Shown piece after piece: positions 24,341 through 33,128 of a DNA stretch of 64,000 nt. The translations under genes and the position numbers were made by a program. Under the pieces are notes generated by a model, which worked only from the letters and a program-made list of their open reading frames with translations, ran no database searches and was not told the DNA's origin. The stretch covers positions 248,001 to 312,000 of the forward strand of contig NZ_JNYQ01000002.1 in the NCBI RefSeq assembly GCF_000717245.1, written 5' to 3'. The first letter of the stretch is position 1, and the number at the start of each line of letters is the position of its first letter. This DNA is from Kitasatospora papulosa (GTDB lineage: Bacteria > Actinomycetota > Actinomycetes > Streptomycetales > Streptomycetaceae).

Positions 24341-24559
24341 ATGCCCAGGAAAGCAGCGAACTCCAAGGTCGGTCTGCTCATGAGCCTCGGCAGCAGCGCG
24401 ATCGCCGTCGTCCGCACAGTCAAGCAGCTGCGCAGGGCCCGGGGGACTCAGGACAAGCTGACCGCCGCCGACACCCTGGCGGGGCTCCTGCCGCTGGTCA
24501 CCTCCGCGCTGCTCGTCCTTCGCCGGCTGCGCAGGCGCTCCCCGCGGTCCTCGGGGTGA
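24341..24559 (+). CDS. small basic membrane-associated protein, 72 aa
   Basis: A 72-residue hypothetical protein with GGAGG eight bases before its ATG. It has two moderately hydrophobic helices (about 10-25 and 45-60), interrupted and followed by Arg/Lys clusters. No known domain. Same direction as the PAP2-like gene, 137 bases downstream; convergent with the next gene. Confidence 0.6.
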   Translation: MPRKAANSKVGLLMSLGSSAIAVVRTVKQLRRARGTQDKLTAADTLAGLLPLVTSALLVLRRLRRRSPRSSG

Positions 24560-24573
24560 CCTGCGGAGGCGGG

Positions 24574-24972
24574 TCACCGTGGTTCGCGGACCCGCTCCCG
24601 CAGCCTCTCCAGCACCCGGGCGCCGAGCAGCTCGTACTCCTCGCGGAGCCGCACGATCTCCGCCGGCCGTTCCACGGGCACGCCCCCGGTCACGATCTCG
24701 TGCGGGGCGAACTGCTCCCGGGTCAGGTCGATCTCCAGGCCGGCGCCCAGGCGGTTCCACCAGTGGAAGTCGACGCGCTCGCCGTCGACCCGCACCTCGC
24801 CCCGGATCAGCTCGCCGCCCAGCAGGTCGTTGAGGACGAGGGCCGTGACGCCGCACTGGTCGCGGGCCGGATTGCCCGGGTGCCAGTACGGCCGGTGCAC
24901 CGGTGTGGTGGTGTCCGCGCCCCAGCTGCTGCGGACGGCGGCTTCGATGTCGGTGAGGAGCAGAGGTCCCAT
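24574..24972 (-). CDS. YunG-like hypothetical protein
   Basis: A 132-residue cytosolic protein. It resembles the YunG family by the NPARDQCGVTALVLNDLLGGEL core (conserved Cys) and DFHWWNRL with conserved Trp. Function is not known. GAGGA lies eight bases before the ATG at 24972. It is leftward, downstream of the PP2C-type phosphatase gene, with 83 bases between. Confidence 0.65.
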   Translation of the reverse strand: MGPLLLTDIEAAVRSSWGADTTTPVHRPYWHPGNPARDQCGVTALVLNDLLGGELIRGEVRVDGERVDFHWWNRLGAGLEIDLTREQFAPHEIVTGGVPVERPAEIVRLREEYELLGARVLERLRERVREPR

Positions 24973-25055
24973 GCGGGGAATCCTCGCACCGGCCACCGAC
25001 AACGCCCCCGGGTGCAGGCGCCGCCACCCGTGACGCCCGTGTGCGGAACGGCCGT

Positions 25056-26750
25056 TCAGTAGCCCCGGCTCCGGGACACCAGTACCGCGATGTCGTCCTC
25101 GGCCGTGTCCGCGAACCGGTCCACGACCTCGTCCAGCAGGTCCTGGAGCCGGCCACCGGCGGGCAGCGTGAGCCGGGTGAGCCGCTCGATGGAGAGGTCG
25201 ATGTCCTCGCCCCGGCGTTCCACCAGTCCGTCCGTGTACATGAACAGCACCGTCCCGGGACCGCACGGCACCACGGTCGTCCGGTACCCGCCGAAGCCCG
25301 TGCCCAGCGGAGGCCCCGCCACCAGCGGCGCCACCCGTGCCCGGGGCGCACCCGGGTCGATGAACACCGGGGGCGGGTGACCGGCGCTGGCGACCTCGCA
25401 GACCCCCTCGCGCCGGTCGACGACCGCGACCAGACAGGTCGCCGCCCGATCCAGTCCCGACTGCTCCACCGCCTTGTCGAGCCGTTCGAGGATGCGGTGC
25501 GGCGGCTGGTCGTCCTCGGCCATGATGCGCAGCATCGACCGGTAGTTGCTCATGGCGACCGCGGCCTCCACCCCGTGGCCCATCACGTCGCCCATCACCT
25601 TCAGATGGCGCCCGCCCCGCAGCGGGATGGCGTCGAACCAGTCGCCGCCCACCAACGCCCCGGCCCCCGCGGGCAGATAGAGCGACGCGATCTCGATGCC
25701 GGGATTCGGTCCCCGGGGCTCGGAGAGCAGGGACCGCTGGAGTTCACCGGTGATGCGGTGCTCGTGGGTGTAGCGGTGGGCGTGGTCGATGTCGACCGCC
25801 GCCCGGCCCGCGAGCGTACGGGCCACGACGACGTCCAGGCCCTCGGTGAAGGGGGGCGAGGCGCCGGCCCGCAGCAGGCTGAGCACACCGAGCGGCCGTC
25901 CTCGCGCGGTGAGCGGTACGGCGACCGCCGAGTGCAGCCCGATGGCGCGGTAGGCGCCGACCCGTTCTGGGGTGGGCGCGGAGCGGCCGAGCTGCTCGTC
26001 CCCGTACAGGTTCTCGATCACCGGCTCGTCGGCTGCCAGGCAGCGGGGCACGGCCGCGTCCTCCTGGTAGTCGATGTCCGTCCCGGCGCCACCGAACCGG
26101 GCGACGGAGTCGGCGAGTCCCGGCACGGTGGCGACTCCCGCCCGGCGCAGCCGCAGCGCCCCGGGCGGTGGCTCGCGCCGGGTGCGCACGTCCTCCTCGG
26201 GTATCAGCTCCACCACGGCGACGTCGGCCATCACGGGCACCACGAAGTCCGCGAGTTCCTGGCAGGTGGTCCCCGCGTCGAGCGTCGTACCGATGCTGAC
26301 GGCCGCGTTGTCCAGGAGCGTCAGATAGCTCCTGGCCCGCAGCAGTTCCTCCCGCTCGATCTGCGTGGCGGTGATCTCCTGGGTGATCACCATCAGCCCG
26401 CTCACCCGCCCGCCTTCCTGGAGCCGGTGGCAGGCGCCGCGCCAGTAACGCCGCTCGACCGCGGAGTCCGCCCAGGTCCGGCCGCTCGCGGTGAGGTCGC
26501 GGGGCCGTCCGTCGGCCAGCACCCGGCGCATGACGTCCAGCCGGACGTCGACGTCCGGCAGCACCTCGCCGACGGTCCGGCCCAGGTGCGCCGCCGCAGG
26601 GACACCGTTGATGCGTTCGAGTGCCGGGTTCACGTACACGTAGCGCAGGTCCCCGTCGAACACGGCCACCCCCGCCGGGCTCCCGCCGAGGAGCGCGTCC
26701 AGCCACGCCGTGTCGAGGGGCGGCCGGTCGGCGTGCTCTTCGGCCTGCAA
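25056..26750 (-). CDS. PAS-GAF-PP2C phosphatase (SpoIIE/RsbU type)
   Basis: A 564-residue signalling phosphatase. Order: PAS domain (about 20-130, GSPAGVAVFDGDLRYVYVNP), GAF domain (about 145-320), then a SpoIIE-type PP2C domain (about 340-560; metal-binding Asp in GGDWFDAI and GDVMGHG, and late TEDDIAVL-like TAEDDIAVLV). Such proteins dephosphorylate anti-anti-sigma factors in partner-switching pathways, which are numerous in Streptomyces. The start is TTG at 26750 with GGAGG six bases ahead. No anti-sigma partner is adjacent; an RsbW-like ATPase lies 4 kb away at 30812. Confidence 0.9.
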   Translation of the reverse strand: MQAEEHADRPPLDTAWLDALLGGSPAGVAVFDGDLRYVYVNPALERINGVPAAAHLGRTVGEVLPDVDVRLDVMRRVLADGRPRDLTASGRTWADSAVERRYWRGACHRLQEGGRVSGLMVITQEITATQIEREELLRARSYLTLLDNAAVSIGTTLDAGTTCQELADFVVPVMADVAVVELIPEEDVRTRREPPPGALRLRRAGVATVPGLADSVARFGGAGTDIDYQEDAAVPRCLAADEPVIENLYGDEQLGRSAPTPERVGAYRAIGLHSAVAVPLTARGRPLGVLSLLRAGASPPFTEGLDVVVARTLAGRAAVDIDHAHRYTHEHRITGELQRSLLSEPRGPNPGIEIASLYLPAGAGALVGGDWFDAIPLRGGRHLKVMGDVMGHGVEAAVAMSNYRSMLRIMAEDDQPPHRILERLDKAVEQSGLDRAATCLVAVVDRREGVCEVASAGHPPPVFIDPGAPRARVAPLVAGPPLGTGFGGYRTTVVPCGPGTVLFMYTDGLVERRGEDIDLSIERLTRLTLPAGGRLQDLLDEVVDRFADTAEDDIAVLVSRSRGY

Positions 26751-26825
26751 CGGAGCCTCCGGAGGGATGCGTACCCGGCGGGTGCGGAGAGGTCGGTCCG
26801 CACGGGCCGGCCTGCGAGCGGACCC

Positions 26826-27569
26826 TCATCCTCCGCCGCCGCGCACCGCCCCGCATCTCCGCCGGCGCTGTCCGCCGGCGTCGAGCCCGTCCAGGGACAG
26901 CGTGCCCTCGGAGGCCGCCGCGCCCGGCGGCAGCCCGAAGGCCGCCTCGACCCGGCCGGGCACCGGAGTCATCCCCAGCAGCCCCGAGACCAGCAGCCCC
27001 GCCAGGTGGTGCCAGGCCGGAGCCCTGCGGATCATCGCGTGGTCACTGCCCGGGATCGTCACCAGACAGGTGCGGGCGCCCGCGCGGCGTGCCCGGGCCG
27101 TGAGGGACTGGGACGCCAGCGGGCTGGTCACCCGGTCCCGGGTGCTGTGCAGCAGGACGACGTCCCGCCCGGCCAGCTGCGTCACCGGATCGCCGGGCGG
27201 ACACCACGGGGCGAGTCCGACCACCGCGCGGACCAGCGGATGCCCCGCGGCGTGGAGCGCGGCACGGGCCCCCATGGAGTGGCCGAGGAGGACCACCGGG
27301 ATGTCCCCCGCCTCGCGCCGCAGGGCGTCGAGCACCCTGATCGCGTCGTGCAGGGGGTCCTCGCGGGAACCGTTCCAGCCGCGGTGCGTGTAGCGGACCC
27401 GCTGCACGCGTACGCCGGAGTCGCCGCGCACCGCGCGGGCCACGACGCGCGCGACCGGCAGCATGCGCAGGCCGGGGAGGTTCAGGGCCCCCGGGGCCGG
27501 CGCCTCGATGCCCGTCTCGTAGCCGCCGTGGAGGATGAGCACCGCTGCCGACGGCGTTCGTTCGGCCAC
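26826..27569 (-). CDS. alpha/beta hydrolase
   Basis: A 247-residue serine hydrolase. The nucleophile elbow GHSMG gives Ser98, with Asp145 (STRDRVTS) and His177 (GSDHAM) completing the triad; the oxyanion segment is LILHGGYE. The C-terminal 40 residues are Gly/Arg-rich and probably disordered. No substrate can be assigned. The start is GTG at 27569 with GGAGGT four bases before. Divergent from the peroxiredoxin gene. Confidence 0.83.
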   Translation of the reverse strand: MAERTPSAAVLILHGGYETGIEAPAPGALNLPGLRMLPVARVVARAVRGDSGVRVQRVRYTHRGWNGSREDPLHDAIRVLDALRREAGDIPVVLLGHSMGARAALHAAGHPLVRAVVGLAPWCPPGDPVTQLAGRDVVLLHSTRDRVTSPLASQSLTARARRAGARTCLVTIPGSDHAMIRRAPAWHHLAGLLVSGLLGMTPVPGRVEAAFGLPPGAAASEGTLSLDGLDAGGQRRRRCGAVRGGGG

Positions 27570-27729
27570 ACGTACCTCCAGATCGGGGCGCCGGGCTCAG
27601 GCGCCCGCGCTCTGGTCCATATTCGGTGCCGGACGGCGTACGGATGGGTCGAACGCGGCGATGTGCGGAAAGTGCCGTTCACTGGACGAGGCACGAAGAC
27701 CTTTCCGTACGCGACCCAAGGAGCCACTC

Positions 27730-28215
27730 ATGGCGTCAGGACCTCAGATCGGCAGCCTCGCACCGGACTTCACCCTTCCCGGAGGCGTGCTCACCGGCGA
27801 CACCTTCGAACGCCGTGACCACACGCTCTCCGCCGCACGCGGCCGGGCCGTCGTCCTCGCCTTCTACCCCGGCGACAACACGGCGGTCTGCACCAAGCAG
27901 CTCTGCTCCTACTCCTCGGGCCTGGAGACCTTCGAGGGGCTCGACGCCGAGGTCTGGGGAATCAGCCCACAGGGTGTGGACAGCCATGAGTCCTTCGCCC
28001 GCGACCACGGCCTGCGCATGCCGCTGCTCGCCGACACGGGGCGGGAGACCGCCCGGGCCTACGGGGTCACCGCGCCCGGCATCGGAGTGCGCCGCTCCGT
28101 CTTCCTGATCGGGCCCGACGGTGTGCTGCGGTGGAAGCACGTCGCTCTGCTCGGCGCCACGTTCCAGTCGCTCGACACGCTCGCCGAGCAGCTCTCCGGC
28201 ATCAGGACGGCGTAA
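27730..28215 (+). CDS. peroxiredoxin, BCP type
   Basis: A 161-residue thiol peroxidase. The peroxidatic Cys54 is in FYPGDNTAVCTKQLC and a second Cys59 five residues later fits the atypical two-Cys BCP class. It reduces hydroperoxides with thioredoxin. AAGGAG lies seven bases before the ATG. Its 3' end overlaps a half-conserved copy of the NfeD-promoter operator (28187-28201). Confidence 0.9.
   Translation: MASGPQIGSLAPDFTLPGGVLTGDTFERRDHTLSAARGRAVVLAFYPGDNTAVCTKQLCSYSSGLETFEGLDAEVWGISPQGVDSHESFARDHGLRMPLLADTGRETARAYGVTAPGIGVRRSVFLIGPDGVLRWKHVALLGATFQSLDTLAEQLSGIRTA
28187..28201. promoter_or_regulatory. degenerate copy of the 15-bp NfeD operator
   Basis: AGCAGCTCTCCGGCA agrees with TGCCGGACTCCGGCA at eleven of fifteen positions, with the right half-site intact. 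It lies inside the end of the peroxiredoxin gene, exactly 33 bp (centre to centre) upstream of the perfect copy. The same 33-bp spacing occurs at the second locus. Confidence 0.45.
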
Positions 28216-28219
28216 AGAC

Positions 28220-28234
28220 TGCCGGACTCCGGCA
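28220..28234. promoter_or_regulatory. 15-bp palindromic operator upstream of nfeD/flotillin locus 1
   Basis: TGCCGGA-C-TCCGGCA, a perfect 7-bp dyad with a single central base (extended by a further two pairs outward). The identical 15-mer occurs at 36407-36421 upstream of the other NfeD-type gene. Both are followed by a similar GGCxGGCAC block. It is probably the binding site of the PucR-type regulator encoded at 35250-36317. Confidence 0.65.
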
Positions 28235-28321
28235 GTACCCCTGGCGGGCACCGTATGGGACCATTCACCCAGTTCGACGGAAACATTTCGGGGGATTTCC
28301 GAACAGCGGGGGAGAGTTCAT

Positions 28322-28843
28322 ATGACCGTTCTTCTCGGTCTCGGCATCGCGGGAATCGTTCTCCTCGTCCTCTCACTGATCTTCGACGGGATCCTCGAAG
28401 GCCTCCTCGGTGATGCTCTGGGCGGCATGCTGAACGGTTTCTTCGACGGCCTGCTGTCGCTGCCCGTCATCGCCGGATTCCTCTCCATGCTCGGTTTCGG
28501 CGGTGCGATCGTCCTCGGGACCACGGGCGTCGGAACACCGCTGGCCGTCACCGCCGGTGCCGCGGCCGGGGTCGTCGCGGCCTGGCTGACCTGGAAGTTC
28601 AGCCAGGCCCTGATGAGGGATCAGACCACGGCCACGCCGCGCGGCGACGACCTCGTCGGCACCTCGGGATCCGTCGTCACGCCGATCCCGGCCGACGGCT
28701 ACGGCGAGGTCCTGCTGCGACTCGCGGGCCAGACCGTGAAGTTCGCCGCGAAGAGCGCCGTCCCGGTCGAGCGCGGCGCCGAGATCTGGGTGGAGGGCAC
28801 CCTCTCGACCACCTCGGTCACGGTCCGCCCCGTCGAACGCTGA
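28322..28843 (+). CDS. NfeD-like membrane protein (flotillin partner), locus 1
   Basis: A 173-residue NfeD protein: N-terminal and central hydrophobic helices (about 2-20, 48-68, 72-95), then a C-terminal OB-fold (about 110-173, from GTSGSVVTPIPADGYGEVLL). NfeD proteins are encoded beside flotillins and influence their membrane assemblies. GGGGAGAG precedes the ATG. The flotillin gene starts 85 bases downstream, forming an operon. The promoter region carries the shared 15-bp operator. Confidence 0.87.
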   Translation: MTVLLGLGIAGIVLLVLSLIFDGILEGLLGDALGGMLNGFFDGLLSLPVIAGFLSMLGFGGAIVLGTTGVGTPLAVTAGAAAGVVAAWLTWKFSQALMRDQTTATPRGDDLVGTSGSVVTPIPADGYGEVLLRLAGQTVKFAAKSAVPVERGAEIWVEGTLSTTSVTVRPVER

Positions 28844-28928
28844 TGCACCACCGAGCCTCACGTCTGTCCGAAAGCCGTACAGCCGCACACACCGCCGTCC
28901 CGTCGGGAGGGCAAGGGGGACACCACTC

Positions 28929-30362
28929 ATGAGTCCAGTAGTGATCGCCGTCATCGGGATCGTCGTGCTTCTCGTGCTCCTGGCGCTCGCCGTGATCACG
29001 CGGTACAAGGTCGCGGGGCCCAGCCAGGCCTTCATCATCACGGGGCGTCGCGGCAAGAAGTCCACCGACCCGGTGACCGGCCGCACCAGCATCGACAACA
29101 GCGGTCAGAAGGTCGTCGTCGGGGGCGGCGTCTTCGTCGTGCCGTTCGTCCAGCAGAAGTTCACCCTGGACCTCTCCAGCCGGCACATCCCCGTCGCCGT
29201 GCGCGGCGCGGTCACCCTGCGCGGCGTGAAGTCCAACCTCGAAGGCGTCGCGATCGTCAAGGTCGGCGGCAGCGAGGACGCGATCCGCGCGGCGGCGCAG
29301 CGATTCCTGCAGCAGCAGAACGGCATCGTCGGCTTCACCCAGGAAGTGCTCTCCGGAGCCCTCCGCGCCATCGTCGGCCGCATGTCCGTCGAGGACATCA
29401 TCCGGGACCGGGCCGCGTTCGCCGGCCAGGTCGCCGAGGAGGCCGAGGCCAGCCTCTCCGGCCAGGGCCTCATCCTGGACGCCTTCCAGATCCAGGACAT
29501 CACCACCGAGGGCTCCTACCTCGAGGACCTCGGACGCCCCGAGGCCGCCCGCGCCAAGCAGGAGGCCGACATCGCCGAGGCCATCGCCCGGCGCGCGTCC
29601 GAGCAGGCGCGGCTGAAGGCGGCCGAGGAGATCGCCGTCGCCGAGCGGACGTTCTACCTCAAGCAGGCCGAGATCAAGGCCGAGACCGAAGCCGCCGCCG
29701 CCAAGGCCAACGCGGCCGGCCCGCTCGCCGAGGCGGCCCGTCAGCAGGAGGTCCTCGCCGAGCAGGAGAAGGTCGCCGAGCGGCAGGCAGCCCTGACCGA
29801 CCGCGAGCTCGACACCAAGGTCCGCAAGCCCGCGGACGCCGCCCGCTACCGGGCGGAGCAGGAGGCGGAGGCCCGTCGCATCGCCCAGGTCAAGGAGGCG
29901 GAGGCCGACGCGGAGCGCTCCCGCCTCACCGGCCAGGGCGAGAAGCTCCACCGCTCCGCCCTCGCCGACGCCGTACGCATCGAGGGTGAGTCCGAGGCGG
30001 CCGCCATCGCCGCGAAGGGTGCGGCGGAGGCCGAGGCCATGCAGAAGAAGGCCGACGCCTTCAAGCAGTACGGCGACGCGGCCGTCCTGCAGATGCTGGT
30101 CGAGGTGCTTCCGCAGGTCGTCGCCAAGGCCTCCGAGCCGCTGAGCGCCATCGACAAGATGACGGTCATCTCGACGGACGGGGCCAGCCAGCTGTCGCGC
30201 ACGGTGACCGACAACGTGGCTCAGGGCCTGGAGCTGCTCAACTCCACCACGGGTGTGGACCTCGGTGCGCTGCTGAAGAACCTCCAGGCCAAGACGGGCG
30301 GCTCCGCTCCGGCGGTCCCGGCCCCGGCCGCCAACGGCGAGAGGATCGAGATCAAGGACTGA
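28929..30362 (+). CDS. flotillin (SPFH-domain protein), locus 1
   Basis: A 477-residue flotillin. One N-terminal membrane segment (about 4-24), the SPFH/band-7 domain (about 28-190), a long Glu/Ala-rich coiled coil (about 200-380) and a C-terminal flotillin domain (about 385-450). Length and layout match canonical FloT/YuaG. It scaffolds membrane microdomains as oligomers. GGGGGA precedes the ATG. It is paired with NfeD as in the Bacillus yuaF-floT operon, and ends at a strong terminator. Confidence 0.92.
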   Translation: MSPVVIAVIGIVVLLVLLALAVITRYKVAGPSQAFIITGRRGKKSTDPVTGRTSIDNSGQKVVVGGGVFVVPFVQQKFTLDLSSRHIPVAVRGAVTLRGVKSNLEGVAIVKVGGSEDAIRAAAQRFLQQQNGIVGFTQEVLSGALRAIVGRMSVEDIIRDRAAFAGQVAEEAEASLSGQGLILDAFQIQDITTEGSYLEDLGRPEAARAKQEADIAEAIARRASEQARLKAAEEIAVAERTFYLKQAEIKAETEAAAAKANAAGPLAEAARQQEVLAEQEKVAERQAALTDRELDTKVRKPADAARYRAEQEAEARRIAQVKEAEADAERSRLTGQGEKLHRSALADAVRIEGESEAAAIAAKGAAEAEAMQKKADAFKQYGDAAVLQMLVEVLPQVVAKASEPLSAIDKMTVISTDGASQLSRTVTDNVAQGLELLNSTTGVDLGALLKNLQAKTGGSAPAVPAPAANGERIEIKD

Positions 30363-30381
30363 TCCCGCGTCCACCGCACGG

Positions 30382-30415
30382 ACAGGAGGCCGGCCCTCAC
30401 GGGCCGGCCTCCTGT
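30382..30415 (+). terminator. terminator of the NfeD-flotillin operon 1
   Basis: A perfect 15-bp repeat (30382-30396 and 30401-30415) with a TCAC loop, 20 bases after the flotillin stop. The rest of the 450-base gap (30363-30811) has no convincing gene; it holds a second hairpin with arms at 30563-30570 and 30582-30589 and an AT-richer promoter-like zone at about 30650-30730. Confidence 0.8.
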
Positions 30416-30811
30416 GTCCGCACGTGGAGCTTGCGCTCACCGTGCGCTGCCGATGGCGGCCCCTGAGCGTGCGGGCCACCCGGTCCGGTCGTCAGCCCCG
30501 TCGCCGTCCTGCGAACACCCTGGCTTCGGTACTCCACCACCGCACCGTCATGCGTGTACTGCCACCCGGAGGGAATCCCCTTCCGGGTGCCCCGGTCTCT
30601 TGACCACGAAGGCGACGCTAGTGCGGGAAACGGCAGATGTCTACTGCCGCCACGACAGATTTTCTGTCCGGCCGGTTGACGCACTTCTGCCGCTGCCACT
30701 GTTCGAATTCGCAAACGGAACGGGTGCCGGAGTAGTAGAAACCGCCCGAGCGGGCACGCGTTCATTTCAGGCAACGAGTGGTACGACCGATCACAGGTGG
30801 GGTGCACGCGT

Positions 30812-31225
30812 ATGACGCACACGATGATCCCCGAAGCCTCGACGCCCTCCACGCGGACGGTGGAGGGCGACAGCACGGACAGCATCCACTGGGCCCGCAA
30901 GGCCGCCCGCACGTTCACCGACCGTCTGTCCCCGGCACCGGACCCGGCCCTGGCCGACACGCTCGTACTCGTGGTCTCCGAGCTGGTCACGAACGCGCTG
31001 CGCCACGGCGGCGGACGGTTCACCCTCCGGCTCTCCGCGGGCCCCGGCACCGTGACCGCCGCGGTCAGCGACCCCAGCCCGGCGCCACCGCACGCGCGGA
31101 CCCCTGACCTCGACGGCGCCACGGGCGGCTTCGGATGGCACATGGTCCGCCGCCTCACGCAGGCCCTGACCGTCACGCCCGGCCCGGGATCCGGCAAGAC
31201 GGTGCGCGCCCAGTTCGCGCGGTAG
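30812..31225 (+). CDS. RsbW-like ATP-binding (anti-sigma type) protein
   Basis: A 137-residue GHKL ATPase of the HATPase_c_2 kind. N-box ELVTNALRHGG, G1-like GGFGWHMVRRL, and the late SGKTVRAQF strand. Many Streptomyces encode dozens of these; some are anti-sigma kinases, others partner with DUF397/XRE regulators. No sigma factor or antagonist gene is adjacent. The start ATG at 30812 follows GGTGGGG. Confidence 0.83.
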   Translation: MTHTMIPEASTPSTRTVEGDSTDSIHWARKAARTFTDRLSPAPDPALADTLVLVVSELVTNALRHGGGRFTLRLSAGPGTVTAAVSDPSPAPPHARTPDLDGATGGFGWHMVRRLTQALTVTPGPGSGKTVRAQFAR

Positions 31226-31389
31226 CACCCGCCTCCACACTCCCGGCAGCGAGCTTCCCCGGTCCGTACGGCGCTCTCCGGCGCCAGAAGCACCCACATG
31301 GGTGGTTTGCGCGGCCCGATAAGGTAATGGGCGACTAAAGAGATCATCAAAAGCGTTGCTCCGTCGCCGCGCGCCCTCGGGAGGAAGCC

Positions 31390-31860
31390 ATGGGAACCCA
31401 CCGCACATCGCTGCCGGGAGTCGGCGTCCAGTACGACTACACGACCGAATCCGGCCAGCACATCTCCGTGGTCGTGCATCACGACGGGCGGCGCTTCCTC
31501 GGGTTCTACGAGAAGGACGACCCAGATTCGTGCCTGCTCTCCGTACCCCTGACGACCACCGAGGCCACCGGGCTCGCCCACCTCATCGACGCGGCCCCCA
31601 TCGACGCCGTACGGACCGAGGGGATCGATCTGGTCACCGAGCACATCCCGCTCGGGGCCCGGTCCCCGTACGGCGGCCGGCTGCTGGGGGACACCCGGGC
31701 GCGCACGCGCACGGGGGCCTCGATCGTGGCGGTGCTGCGCACGCACAGCGCGCACCCTTCGCCGGGGCCGGACTTCCGGCTGGCCATCGGGGACACGCTC
31801 GTCGTTGTAGGTACGCGTGAGGGCGTGGACACGCTCTCCGAGATCATTGCGGAGGGCTGA
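31390..31860 (+). CDS. KhtT-like regulatory subunit of a K+/H+ antiporter
   Basis: A 156-residue cytosolic protein: an N-terminal KhtT/YhaT domain (about 1-70, LPGVGVQYDYTTESGQ) and a C-terminal RCK_C domain (about 75-155, ending GDTLVVVGTREGVDTL). It is followed two bases after its stop by the antiporter gene, as in khtTU. In Bacillus the RCK_C domain binds c-di-AMP and controls K+ efflux. A strong GGAGGAAG site precedes the ATG. The upstream gap is AT-rich at about 31318-31365. Confidence 0.85.
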   Translation: MGTHRTSLPGVGVQYDYTTESGQHISVVVHHDGRRFLGFYEKDDPDSCLLSVPLTTTEATGLAHLIDAAPIDAVRTEGIDLVTEHIPLGARSPYGGRLLGDTRARTRTGASIVAVLRTHSAHPSPGPDFRLAIGDTLVVVGTREGVDTLSEIIAEG

Positions 31861-31862
31861 CC

Positions 31863-33110
31863 GTGCACGACACGACTGCACTGCTGGTGGAGCTGGGCTC
31901 CGTCATTCTGGGGCTCGGCATCATCGGCAGGTTCGCCGGGCGGATAGGCCTCTCACCGATCCCCCTCTACCTGCTGGCCGGTCTCGCCTTCGGGGAGGGC
32001 GGTCTGCTGCCGCTCGGCGCCAGTGAGGAGTTCACCGCCATCGGGGCGGAGATCGGCGTCATCCTCCTGCTCCTCCTGCTCGGGCTGGAGTACAGCGCCT
32101 CCGAGCTCGTCACCAGTCTCAAGACGCAGTACCCGTCCGGGGCCGTCGACTTCGTGCTCAACGCGACCCCCGGCGCGGCCGCCGGCCTGATGCTCGGGTG
32201 GGGTCCCGTGGGGGCCGTCGCGCTCGCCGGGGTCACCTGGATCTCCTCGTCCGGCGTGATCGCCAAGGTGATGACCGACATGGGCCGGCTCGGCAACCGC
32301 GAGACGCCCGTCATCCTCGGTGTCCTCGTCATCGAGGACCTGGCCATGGCCGTCTACCTGCCGCTGCTCACCGCGATGCTGGCCGGTGTCGGTCTGGCGG
32401 GCGGCAGCATCGCCCTGCTGATCGCGCTCGGCACCGTCGGCTTCGTGCTGTACCTGGCGCTGCGTCACGGCCGGCTCATCAGCCGCGCGGTGTCCTCCGA
32501 CAACCCGGAGATGCTGCTGCTCGTCGTCCTCGGACTCACCGTCCTGGTGGCCGGGGTGGCCCAGCAGCTCCAGGTGTCCGCTGCCGTCGGCGCGTTCCTC
32601 GTGGGCATCGCCCTGTCCGGCGAGGTCGCGGAGGGCGCGCGCAAGCTGCTGACGCCGCTGCGGGACCTGTTCGCCGCCGTGTTCTTCGTGTTCTTCGGGC
32701 TCTCCACGGACCCCGCGGAGATCCCGCCGGTGCTGCTCCCGGCGGCGCTGCTGGCGATCGTCACGGTCTTCACGAAGATCGGCACCGGCTGGTACGCGTC
32801 CCGGCGGGCCGGGATCGGACCGCGGGGCCGCTGGCGCGCGGGCGGCACGCTCGTCGCACGCGGGGAGTTCTCCATCGTCATCGCCGGTCTGGCCGTGGCG
32901 ACGGAACCGCGGATCGGGCCCATCGCGACCGCGTACGTGCTCATCCTGGTGATCGTCGGCCCGCTCACCGCCCGGTGGACGGAGCCGGTCGCCTCGAAGC
33001 TCCAGGCGGTCCTGGCGGGCAAGGGGAAGAAGCCGGCCGTCGTGGACGACCGGCCGATGCCCTCGCACGACGACCTCACGCCGGAGCACGCCGGGCGCGA
33101 CTCCGACTGA
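31863..33110 (+). CDS. KhtU-like cation/proton antiporter (CPA2)
   Basis: A 415-residue membrane protein with about twelve hydrophobic helices, starting GLGIIGRFAGRIGLSPIPLYLLAGLAFG. The acidic VIEDLAMAVYLPLL segment and the later VGAFLVGIALSGEVAEGARKLL and FFVFFGLSTDP segments are typical of CPA2 exchangers. It starts with GTG two bases after khtT-like stop, so the two are coupled. Role: K+ (or Na+) efflux in exchange for H+, with gating by the KhtT-like subunit. Confidence 0.9.
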   Translation: MHDTTALLVELGSVILGLGIIGRFAGRIGLSPIPLYLLAGLAFGEGGLLPLGASEEFTAIGAEIGVILLLLLLGLEYSASELVTSLKTQYPSGAVDFVLNATPGAAAGLMLGWGPVGAVALAGVTWISSSGVIAKVMTDMGRLGNRETPVILGVLVIEDLAMAVYLPLLTAMLAGVGLAGGSIALLIALGTVGFVLYLALRHGRLISRAVSSDNPEMLLLVVLGLTVLVAGVAQQLQVSAAVGAFLVGIALSGEVAEGARKLLTPLRDLFAAVFFVFFGLSTDPAEIPPVLLPAALLAIVTVFTKIGTGWYASRRAGIGPRGRWRAGGTLVARGEFSIVIAGLAVATEPRIGPIATAYVLILVIVGPLTARWTEPVASKLQAVLAGKGKKPAVVDDRPMPSHDDLTPEHAGRDSD

Positions 33111-33128
33111 GGGTCCGCTCCCGGAGGG

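Noticed and set aside
25041..27818. A 925-codon open frame antisense to the PP2C and hydrolase genes
   Set aside because: No domain, no ribosome site; the opposite strand encodes clear PAS-GAF-PP2C and alpha/beta-hydrolase proteins.
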